A stretch of DNA of 54,210 nt. Source: an uncultured Brachyspira sp. Its GTDB lineage: Bacteria; Spirochaetota; Brachyspiria; Brachyspirales; Brachyspiraceae. Made by a program: the position numbers and the translations under genes. Below the pieces are notes generated by a model that was not told where the DNA came from, searched no databases, and saw only the letters and a program-made list of their open reading frames with translations. Positions 26,719 through 34,617 of the stretch are shown here, piece by piece (position 1 is the first letter of the stretch; every line of letters starts with the position of its first letter). The stretch lies in the NCBI RefSeq assembly GCF_944390595.1, contig NZ_CALXRN010000189.1, forward strand, positions 1 through 54,210. Reading direction: 5' to 3'.

Positions 26719-27918
26719 ATGGATAGGATTATGAAATTAAGATTATCAAAAAGAGCATTACAGGAAGATTTTCAGGGTAATTTTGTAAAGATCATTTTGG
26801 AAGTAGCGGCAAAAGGTGATTTAATATCATTTGCCGGAGGTTTGCCTAATCCTGCATCTTTTCCTGTAGAAGGAATTAAAGCTGCGGCTAACAAAGTTTT
26901 AGAGACAAAAGGAGCATACGCATTACAATATAATAGTGCAGACGGTTATGTTCCTTTAAGAGAGTTTATTGCCAACAGATACAAAAAGCAAGGCGTTAAT
27001 GTTGAAGCAAAAGACATACTCATTACAAATGGTTCTCAGCAGGCTTTAGATATTATTTCTTCATGTTTATTGGATGCCGGTGATAATGTTTTGGTTGAAG
27101 ATCCGTCATATTTGGCTGCTTTACAGTCATTTCATTTGTATAATCCTAATATTCAGACAGTTGATTTAAATGAAGACGGAGCAGATGTTGAACAGGTTAG
27201 AGAATCTATAAATAAATACGATCATAAATTCTTCTATGCAGTTCCTAATTTTCAGAACCCTACAGGAATAACATATACTAATGCTGTAAGAGAAAAAATA
27301 GCAGATGCCATGAAAGGCAAAGATACTTTTTTTGTAGAGGATAACCCTTACGGAGAATTAAGATTTAAAGGCGAGCATCAAAGATCATTATATACATATT
27401 TAGGAGAACAGGCTATACTTTTGGGAACATTCTCAAAAACAGTAGCTCCTGGTTTAAGACTTGGATGGATAGTTTGTTCTATTCCGGAATTATGGACTAA
27501 AATGAAAGAATATAAACAGCTTATAGATATGCATACAAGTACATTTGCACAAGTTGTTGTTACTCAGTATTTTGAAGATAATGATTATGATGCACATATT
27601 CAAAAGATAATAGATTTATATGGAAAGCAGTGCAATTGCATGCTTGAAGCTATGGATAAGCATTTGCCTGATGATATGCATTGGACTCGTCCTGAAGGCG
27701 GTATGTTTATATGGGCTACTTTACCTAAAGGTATAGATGCAGTTGAATTCTGTGTTAAAGCTGCTGATGCCGGTGTTGCTGTTATACCGGGTGATCCTTT
27801 CTATGAGGCTAAAAGAGGATTAGGTACATTAAGACTTAACTATACTAATTCTACACCTGAGATGATAGATAAAGGTATGTCTATAGTTGCTAAAGTTGTT
27901 GAGCAAATGCGTAAATAA
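26719..27918 (+). CDS. PLP-dependent aminotransferase (LysN / 2-aminoadipate transaminase-like)
   Basis: Class I/II fold aminotransferase of the MocR-related, stand-alone branch. 399 residues (395 if the ATG at 26731 is used). Features: FAGGLPNPASFP near residue 39, LQYNSADGYVPLREFIA, VPNFQNPTGITY around 175 (PLP-binding Asn), VEDNPYGELRF (Asp), and the Schiff-base lysine Lys240 in GTFSKTVAPGLRLGW. A C-terminal RLNYTN supplies the carboxylate-binding Arg. Amino acid substrate cannot be fixed from sequence. Monocistronic with a strong terminator. Confidence 0.85.
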   Translation: MDRIMKLRLSKRALQEDFQGNFVKIILEVAAKGDLISFAGGLPNPASFPVEGIKAAANKVLETKGAYALQYNSADGYVPLREFIANRYKKQGVNVEAKDILITNGSQQALDIISSCLLDAGDNVLVEDPSYLAALQSFHLYNPNIQTVDLNEDGADVEQVRESINKYDHKFFYAVPNFQNPTGITYTNAVREKIADAMKGKDTFFVEDNPYGELRFKGEHQRSLYTYLGEQAILLGTFSKTVAPGLRLGWIVCSIPELWTKMKEYKQLIDMHTSTFAQVVVTQYFEDNDYDAHIQKIIDLYGKQCNCMLEAMDKHLPDDMHWTRPEGGMFIWATLPKGIDAVEFCVKAADAGVAVIPGDPFYEAKRGLGTLRLNYTNSTPEMIDKGMSIVAKVVEQMRK

Positions 27919-27946
27919 TTAAATTTAAAAAATATAAAATATCTTG

Positions 27947-27984
27947 AGCATGTATATATTAATAATATATACATGCTTTTTTTG
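27947..27984 (+). terminator. intrinsic terminator after the aminotransferase
   Basis: A 14-bp perfect stem (AGCATGTATATATT at 27947-27960 with AATATATACATGCT at 27964-27977), 3-nt loop, then six further T residues. 29 nt after the stop codon. Confidence 0.88.
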
Positions 27985-28106
27985 TAAAAATTAATAATTT
28001 TTGGTTGTTTTTTATTAAAAATTTCATATAATTTTTTCATTATTTTAATTTAATAGTCTTCTTAAGTTTTAGAGTAAACTAATTTATTAAAGGGGATCAT
28101 ACTTAA

Positions 28107-29133
28107 ATGCTTTATTTGTTTATCTTTATTATTTTTTATTTCATGCGGTTCTAATAAAGATTTAAAATTAGCTTTGAAAAATCATGAAGGCGATGATGGT
28201 ATAGCTGAAATAGAAAAATTTGTAAAAGATAAAAAATTCGATGAGGCTTTATACAAATCCGCTGAAATGGGATATTCTGATATCGTTTCAGGTCTTGTAA
28301 AATCAGGTGCTGATATTAATGCTGTAGGTTTAGATGGAGAAAGCATATTAGCTGTTTTTTGTAAAGATGCTAATTTAAGTGCTGCTAATATTTTAGTAGA
28401 AAATGGGGTAAATCTTAATGACACTAATGCTTTAAATAATATGAAAGAATGGTTTGATAAAGATAATAAGGAACATAGAGATTTATATTATTCATTATTA
28501 AAAAATTCTTATGAACAGAATTTTTTTGAAAAGAATATGAATGATGCTTTAAATAAAATGAGTATAAAAGGCAATGATAAGAATAATTTGATTAATAAAA
28601 TAACAGATACTCTTATTACAAAAGCAAATGAAATTTTGCCTGCTTATATAGAAAAAGAGAATTTAGGTCCGGAAAATGAATTTGACTATGATAAATTTAA
28701 GCTTTATGAATATGACGGAGTTAATAATGAAATAAATTCCATTATAGAAATAGACGGCAAAAATTATTATTTAAGTTCCATTGCTGTAGATAATGGTTCT
28801 CCTTATGGAAGGTGGGGAGAGAGTATTACAGATCAATATATAAGTTTTTGGGAAATTAATGATAATAATGCTGTTTTTATAGGAGGAATTTTCTTTCCTT
28901 TTATGCATTATAGTTTTACATATGCAGTGCATAAAGGAAAATATATAACTATAGAGTATATGGATCATTATAGTCTTGTAAATAAGTATTATACTTTTAA
29001 ACTTGATAATAATATGTTTTATTTAGATAGAATTTCTTCAGAAAATGGATTAGAGAATAATAAAGTAGATATTTATTATAAGTATAATGATAATGATGCA
29101 GTAAAATTCGGTGTGGATAATTGTTGTATATAG
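28107..29133 (+). CDS. ankyrin-repeat lipoprotein, start region out of frame by one base
   Basis: Lipoprotein with ankyrin-like repeats. The body in frame from about 28138 encodes SCGSNKDLKLALKNHEGDDG, then two ankyrin units (YKSAEMGYSDIVSGLVKSGA and GESILAVFCKDANLSAANIL) and a C-terminal domain of about 170 residues rich in aromatic strands, function unknown. No ATG, GTG or TTG opens this frame upstream. The ATG at 28107, with AGGGG before it, is one base out. Removing one T from the six-T tract at 28132-28137 joins it to give MLYLFIFIIFISC, a clean lipoprotein signal with its lipobox Cys. A TTG at 28174 could start a version without signal, but that is unlikely. Decay, slippage or sequencing error. 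Confidence 0.68.
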
Positions 29134-29464
29134 CAGAGTATTTAAAATATAATCCATAGGCTTATTATAAAATTAGTTGTTATAAAATTGCCTGTTTCTT
29201 TTTTCAAGTAGGTGTATATTTTGTAAAGAAAATTTATGTATGTAAAGATGTAATTATAAAAATAATAAAAAATAAAATAGGTTAAATATTTGTTTTTTTG
29301 TTTAATTTGTTGTTTAATATAGTTTTGTTTAGTTTATTATAATTGTATTTTATATGTTTTTGTGAAATTATCTTATATAATATTTTACTTTACTATATAT
29401 AATATGTTATATATAGTATATGCTGCCTCTGCATATAACACTATATTTTTTCAAGGAAAACGCT
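29134..29464. other. 331-nt intergenic spacer, no feature seen
   Basis: Very AT-rich, no convincing reading frame, hairpin or repeat. It presumably carries the rubrerythrin promoter; many weak TATAAT-like sequences make a single choice unsafe. Confidence 0.4.
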
Positions 29465-30072
29465 ATGTTAAAAAAATTACTTTATTAATTTCATTTTCAT
29501 TTGTTTTTACTGCTTTAGTTTACGATCAAACAGCAAAATCTACAATAGACGGTATAATGCAGTCATACAATGGTGAAAGAAATGCATCAGCTATGTATGC
29601 TGAATTTGCTAAAAAAGCACAAAATAAAAGTGTAGCTGCTATGTTTAGAGCTGCTTCTGCTGCTGAAGGCATACATGCTAAGCTTTTAAATGATATTGCT
29701 ATGTCTTCTAAATTATCTACAAAAGCTTTAACAGCTAAAATTAATGCTGTAAAATCAGGCACAGATGTAGAGAATTTAAAAGCAGGAGTAGCTGGTGAAA
29801 CTTATGAATACACAAAAATGTATCCTGCATTTAGTAAAGTAGCTGCTTCAGAAAATAATAAAAATGTTGCTGATTTGATGAACAGAATCGCTGCAGTAGA
29901 AAAAACTCATGCTGCTTTATATAACAAAACTATTTCAGCTTTAAATTCTAATTCTGTTTTACCAGAAGGATATTATGTATGTCCTATTTGCGGATATATA
30001 GAAGCAGGATCAGCTCCTGGTAAATGTCCTCTTTGTAATGCTACAGCTAATTCATTCCAAGCTTTTAAATAA
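29465..30072 (+). CDS. exported rubrerythrin, start region out of frame by one base
   Basis: Di-iron peroxide-reducing protein with a C-terminal rubredoxin. The ferritin-like part has YNGERNASAMYAEFAKKA, AAEGIHAKLL, AGETYEYTKMYPAF and AVEKTHAALY, giving the Glu/His iron ligands. The rubredoxin domain is the last 35 residues, with CPICGY and CPLCNA. The best start, ATG 29465 with AAGGA 8 nt upstream, runs out of frame at a seven-A tract (29470-29476). With eight A's it reads MLKKITLLISFSFVFTAL, an export signal joined to the domain. As given, the body frame is open only from a GTG at 29362, with an implausible leader. A periplasmic location would be unusual for rubrerythrin. The terminator follows at once. 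Confidence 0.78.
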
Positions 30073-30101
30073 TTAAAAAATAAATTTTATATTATAGAGG
30101 C

Positions 30102-30143
30102 AAAGCATTGATAATATTTATGATATTATCAATGCTTTTTTTA
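30102..30143 (+). terminator. intrinsic terminator after rubrerythrin
   Basis: A 16-bp perfect stem, 30102-30117 with 30123-30138, a 5-nt loop and a T run. It separates rubrerythrin from ftsY. Confidence 0.88.
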
Positions 30144-30223
30144 TTGAATTATAACTTGAAAAAATATTAATAGCTTATATAATATTTGAAACCTTTTAAA
30201 AAAAATATGGAGAATAAATAAGA

Positions 30224-31180
30224 ATGCAATATACAAATATAATAATAGCAGTATGCGTAGTTATAGCAGCTGTGATTGTAATTTTAGTTTTAATGAAAAG
30301 AACCAAAAAGCCAAAGGTATCATTAACAAGTTCTAAAAGTAAATTTTCATTATCATCTCTTTTTAATACTTCTGCGATTAATGATGAGTTTTTTGCAAGT
30401 TTAGAGAATACATTAATAACTGCGGATGCCGGCGTTGAAACTACAAAAGATATTATTTCAAAATTAAGAGAAGTTGTAGAGAAAGAAAATATAAAAGAAC
30501 CGGAAGAAGCCAAAAAACATTTAAGAGAAATTTTAATATCAAAATTCATTTCTAAAAAAATAGAGTTAAAAGAAAAAAATATTTTATTTGTAGTTGGAGT
30601 AAATGGAGTAGGTAAGACTACTTCTATAGCTAAGCTAGCCAATATACTAAAAAATGATCATAAAGTTATATTAGCCGCAGCGGATACATTCAGAGCAGCA
30701 GCAATAGAGCAATTAGAAGAATGGGCTAATAGACTTAATGTTACTATAGTGAAAGGCCAGCAGGCAGGAGATCCGGCAAGTGTATTATTTTCAGCTTTGG
30801 ATAAAGCAAAATCTGTAAATGCTGATATTGTTATAGTTGATACTGCCGGAAGATTTCACAATCAGGAGAATTTAGTTAGACAGCTTGAAAAAATGAAAAA
30901 GATAGCAATAGAAAGATTTTCAGAATTCAATTTTATTCCTATATTGGTATTAGATGCTAATGTTGGTCATAATGGTATAGAGCAGGCTAAAGTATTTACA
31001 AGTGCTTTGGATATACAAGGAGCAATAGTTTCAAAAATGGATAGTTCTGCTAAGGGCGGAGTAGCAATAAGCATAGCACATTATTTATCATTACCTATTT
31101 TTTATGGAGGTTTTGGTGAAAAGGTTGATGATTTTAGAGAATTTGATGCCGTAAGTTTTGTAGATTCTATATTGCAATAA
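30224..31180 (+). CDS. ftsY: signal recognition particle receptor FtsY
   Basis: SRP receptor GTPase that delivers ribosome-nascent chains to the Sec translocon. 318 residues: an N-terminal membrane helix (about 5-24, IIIAVCVVIAAVIVILVLMK), the four-helix N domain (about 50-110) and the G domain with P-loop GVNGVGKTT (125-133), AADTFRAAAIEQLEEW, DTAGRFHNQENL and SKMDSSAKGG. The membrane anchor in place of the long acidic A domain of E. coli is normal in many phyla. aroA follows 17 nt later. Confidence 0.95.
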   Translation: MQYTNIIIAVCVVIAAVIVILVLMKRTKKPKVSLTSSKSKFSLSSLFNTSAINDEFFASLENTLITADAGVETTKDIISKLREVVEKENIKEPEEAKKHLREILISKFISKKIELKEKNILFVVGVNGVGKTTSIAKLANILKNDHKVILAAADTFRAAAIEQLEEWANRLNVTIVKGQQAGDPASVLFSALDKAKSVNADIVIVDTAGRFHNQENLVRQLEKMKKIAIERFSEFNFIPILVLDANVGHNGIEQAKVFTSALDIQGAIVSKMDSSAKGGVAISIAHYLSLPIFYGGFGEKVDDFREFDAVSFVDSILQ

Positions 31181-31197
31181 TTATTTCGGAGTTTCTC

Positions 31198-32457
31198 ATG
31201 TCTTTAACCGTTAAGCCTTCTGAAATTTTTGGTTCTGTTTATATTCAAATAAGTAAGAGCGATGCACATAGAGCTTTAATTTCTGCATCTTTAGCCAAGA
31301 ATCCAAGTGTGATAAAACCTTGGATTAATAATGTAGGAACTGACATTGAAGTTACTAAAAATGCTGCTGCAAATTTTGCTGATTTTGAATTGATTGATGA
31401 TGTACTTAGAGTAATTCCTAAAGAAAAATATCCTGATAATATTACTATAAATGTAATGGAATCTGGTACTAGTTTAAGATTATTAATACCAATTATTTCG
31501 GCACTTGGAATTAATTGCACATTTACAGGTTCCAAAAAATTATTTTCAAGGCCTATGGATATATATAAAAATATATGGAAAGAGCAGGGCTTATTGTTTG
31601 ATTTAAAAGAAGATTCTCTTACAATATCTGGTAAATTAAGAAGTGCAGATTTTTACATTCCAGGAAATATCAGCAGTCAATTTGTAAGCGGTTTATTATT
31701 TGCTTTGCCTTTGTTAGAAGACAGTTCAAAAATTATTATAGAAGGCGAGTTAGAGTCGGCTCCTTATGTTATGATGACATTAAAAACTTTAAAATCTGCA
31801 AATATAGATATATGCAAACAAAATATTAATACTATAGAAGTTTATGGAAATCAGGAGTATTCTGCTATTAATTATGAAATAGAATCTGATTGGTCTCATG
31901 CTGCTTTTTTTGCTGTTGCTGGTGCATTAGGCGGGGAAGTAACTCTATATGGACTTAATAAATATTCTATTCAGGGAGATAAGGAAATAGTTAATATATT
32001 AAAATTTATGGGTGCTTCTATTGCATATAATGAGGATAATTCCATAACAATTAAAAGAGCAAATAGGCTTCATGCTTTAGATATAGATGTATCGAATATA
32101 CCTGATTTAGCTCCAATAATAACTGCATTAGCATCTACTGCAAAAGGTACTACTAAACTATATAATGCTGGAAGATTGAAATATAAAGAAAGTGATAGAA
32201 TAAATGATTTGAAGGATAGCTTTAATAGAATAGGTGCAAAAATAGAGGCTACAGATGATAATATATTTATAGAAGGTGTTGAAAAATTGGAAGGCGGAGA
32301 GACAACTTCACATAATGATCATAGAATAGCTATGTCTTTAGCGGTTGCTTCTATAGTTGCTAACAATAGTATTATTATAGATGATGCTGAATCTATAAAT
32401 AAATCATCTTTTAATTTTATAGAACAATTTAGAAGTATAGGAGCCCGTATTTCATAG
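31198..32457 (+). CDS. aroA: 3-phosphoshikimate 1-carboxyvinyltransferase (EPSP synthase)
   Basis: Sixth step of the shikimate pathway: transfers enolpyruvyl from PEP to shikimate-3-phosphate. 419 residues with the two-domain inside-out barrel of EPSP synthases. Motifs: ISKSDAHRAL near the N-terminus (substrate-binding Lys and Ser; usually KSISHRAL), ESGTSLRLLIP (usual NSGTTMRL), SSQFVSGLLFALP near residue 160, the catalytic Asp in NIPDLAPIITALA, KESDRI and SHNDHRIAMSLAV. These variants of the two N-terminal motifs resemble clostridial and spirochaetal enzymes. Its end overlaps the converging lipoprotein gene by 6 nt. Confidence 0.93.
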   Translation: MSLTVKPSEIFGSVYIQISKSDAHRALISASLAKNPSVIKPWINNVGTDIEVTKNAAANFADFELIDDVLRVIPKEKYPDNITINVMESGTSLRLLIPIISALGINCTFTGSKKLFSRPMDIYKNIWKEQGLLFDLKEDSLTISGKLRSADFYIPGNISSQFVSGLLFALPLLEDSSKIIIEGELESAPYVMMTLKTLKSANIDICKQNINTIEVYGNQEYSAINYEIESDWSHAAFFAVAGALGGEVTLYGLNKYSIQGDKEIVNILKFMGASIAYNEDNSITIKRANRLHALDIDVSNIPDLAPIITALASTAKGTTKLYNAGRLKYKESDRINDLKDSFNRIGAKIEATDDNIFIEGVEKLEGGETTSHNDHRIAMSLAVASIVANNSIIIDDAESINKSSFNFIEQFRSIGARIS

Positions 32458-33426
32458 ACTTTCCAATACATTTCTAAGCATTTCTAATTGTATGTAATTT
32501 GTTACTGGAACACTTTCTTTAATAACATGTGACTTTAAAAATACGTTTTGCTGTGTTTCATACCATTTTAATATATCTCCGTTTTCACATGCTTTCTTTA
32601 TATCTGAGGAATCAAAACATATAGATGCATCTATTTCCTTTTTTATAGATTCTACCTCTATTCTATTTAGTTTAGAAACTAAATATGCAGTTTCATCTAA
32701 ATGATTCTTTTTATAATCCATAGCTTTTAACATAGCTCTTGAGAATTTTTTTACTATTTCAGGGTTTTGTTCTATATACTCTTCAGTTGATACGAAGCTG
32801 CTTGTTAATGAAATTATATTGGAATAGTTTGTTATATATGCTAATACTTTATAGTTGTTTGTTATATCCATAGTATATGGTACCCACGTTGATATAGCAT
32901 CAACTTTTTTATTTGTGAGGCAGTAAGAAAGATTTGTTACATTTATATTTGATAATTTAATATCATCTATTTCTAAACCTGAACTCTTTAATGCTGCATA
33001 AAGCATAGCTTCTCCTGATGTTCCAAAATGTGTTGCTACTGTTTTTCCTTTTAAATCGGATATGCTGTTAATATATTTTGCAGATATTATTTGCTCAGCT
33101 TTACTTATAGAATCTGGGAATAAAATTTGTGCTTTTCCATTTATTATTAGAAAATGAGTAGCATGTCCTATATATGAAAAATCAATCTCTTTTGAAATCA
33201 TTGATATAATAGCAGCATGCCCATTAAAAAATTGAAATAATTCAGCGTCTAAATTTTCTTCTTCAAAGAAACCTTTTTCTTTAGCAACAGCAACAGTTGA
33301 AGCACCTGCAAATTCGGATAAATAACCAACTCTTATCTTTATTTTTTCGGTGCTTTTATTTTCTTGAATATTATTATTACATGATATCAAAACAAAAATA
33401 AATAAAATAAAAATAATTTTTTTCAT
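32452..33426 (-). CDS. ABC transporter substrate-binding lipoprotein (SsuA/NMT1 type)
   Basis: Periplasmic-side lipoprotein of the nitrate/sulfonate/taurine/pyrimidine-precursor binding superfamily. The 324 residues begin MKKIIFILFIFVLISC with the lipid-bearing Cys16. Family features: IRVGYLSEFAGASTVAVAKEKGFFEEE, then DFSYIGHATHFL, SDLKGKTVATHFGTSGEAML (hinge region), and DAISTWVPY. No ABC permease or ATPase lies next to it in this window, so the ligand is unclear. A decayed relative lies immediately upstream. Confidence 0.82.
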   Translation of the reverse strand: MKKIIFILFIFVLISCNNNIQENKSTEKIKIRVGYLSEFAGASTVAVAKEKGFFEEENLDAELFQFFNGHAAIISMISKEIDFSYIGHATHFLIINGKAQILFPDSISKAEQIISAKYINSISDLKGKTVATHFGTSGEAMLYAALKSSGLEIDDIKLSNINVTNLSYCLTNKKVDAISTWVPYTMDITNNYKVLAYITNYSNIISLTSSFVSTEEYIEQNPEIVKKFSRAMLKAMDYKKNHLDETAYLVSKLNRIEVESIKKEIDASICFDSSDIKKACENGDILKWYETQQNVFLKSHVIKESVPVTNYIQLEMLRNVLESL

Positions 33427-33458
33427 AATTTTATCCTCAATTTTTATTATATCATATT

Positions 33459-33870
33459 TTATAATATTTTTAACTCCAAGTAATTAAATATATGTACAGA
33501 ATCTATTTCACTATTCATTAATTCTATATTATTACTAGTAAGTTCAGAAATTAAATAACCAGTCTCTTTTTTATTATCTCCATTATAATCCATTTCTTTT
33601 GAAAATCTTTTGAATATGTAAGAATATTTATCAATATAGTTTTTAAATGTAGTATTATATAATAAATTTTGAATTGAAGCTAATATTATATATTGATTTG
33701 GAATTTTTGATAAAATATTTTTTGAATATGGATTCAAAATTAATACAGTAAAATCTGATAAATATGCAGCATTTATTTTAGTAAAATTATTAATATTGTT
33801 CTCTCCATTTTTTGAACATGATACTATAAGTATTATTATAAAAAACTAAATATACTGCATAATTTTTCAT
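33459..33870 (-). pseudogene. decayed substrate-binding lipoprotein (frameshift plus internal deletion)
   Basis: Remnant of a gene like its downstream neighbour. From ATG 33870 the frame fails at a six-T tract (coding strand; 33840-33845). With one T removed it reads MKNYAVYLVFIIILIVSCSK, a lipoprotein signal, then INAAYLSDF, matching IRVGYLSEF of the intact paralogue. The next residues jump straight to the C-terminal region: YIDKYSYIFKRFSKEMDY and ETGYLISELTSNNIELMNSE align with YIEQNPEIVKKFSRAMLKAMDY and ETAYLVSKLNRIEVESIKKE. About 150-170 central residues are missing. A product from an internal start (33737) would lack most of the fold. Confidence 0.72.
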
Positions 33871-33883
33871 AATTCTATCAAAT

Positions 33884-34606
33884 TCAATTATTAAAATATC
33901 TTTTTTTATTTCTAAATCTTAAACGTACAACTCTAAATAAAGCTTCAGCTATAATATTTTTAGACATTTTAGATTGCCCGCTTCTTCTTTCATAAAATAT
34001 AATAGGTTCTTCTTTCACATTATATCCATTACTTTCAAAGGAATAATTCATCTCTATTTGAAATGAATATCCTGTAGAAAGTATATTGTCAAAATTCATA
34101 TTTTTTAAAACAGATACTCTAAAACATTTAAAACCGCCTGTGATATCCATAATTTTAGAGCCTAATACAAAAGAAGCGTATCTATTTCCATAATAAGATA
34201 AAAATAATCTTCTAAGCGGCCAATTAACTACACTTATTCCATTGCAGTACCTTGAACCTATTACTAAATCAAGTTTTTCATCTTCCATTCTATTTATAAA
34301 TTTTATTACAAAATTTGGATCATGTGAAAAATCAGCATCCATTTCTATAACATAATCCGGATCATATTGAAATGAATGTTTAAATCCGGCAATATAAGCT
34401 GGTCCAAGACCTGCTTTTTTTTCTCTTTTTAATAAATGTACTCTGTTATTATCCAAATATTTCTCTACTATAGTAGCTGTACCGTCAGGGCTGTTATCAT
34501 CTACGACCAATACTTCTATATATTCAGGTAAACTTAATATTGTATTAATCATTTTTTCTATATTATCTTTTTCATTATAAGTTGGTAGTACAATTATAGC
34601 TTTCAT
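33884..34606 (-). CDS. polyprenol-phosphate mannose synthase-like glycosyltransferase (GT2, Dpm1 type)
   Basis: Transfers a sugar from a nucleotide donor to polyprenyl phosphate on the inner membrane face. 240 residues, soluble Dpm1-like size without a membrane domain. Motifs: VLPTYNEKDNIEKM at the N-terminus, VVDDNSPDGTA (about 34-44), EMDADFSHDP with the DxD metal site (about 93-102), and GSRYCNG. The C-terminal RRSGQSKMS is typical of dolichol-phosphate mannosyltransferases. It probably supplies lipid-linked sugar for surface glycans. 11 nt after the DUF4132 gene. Confidence 0.87.
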   Translation of the reverse strand: MKAIIVLPTYNEKDNIEKMINTILSLPEYIEVLVVDDNSPDGTATIVEKYLDNNRVHLLKREKKAGLGPAYIAGFKHSFQYDPDYVIEMDADFSHDPNFVIKFINRMEDEKLDLVIGSRYCNGISVVNWPLRRLFLSYYGNRYASFVLGSKIMDITGGFKCFRVSVLKNMNFDNILSTGYSFQIEMNYSFESNGYNVKEEPIIFYERRSGQSKMSKNIIAEALFRVVRLRFRNKKRYFNN

Positions 34607-34617
34607 TTAATTACCTT

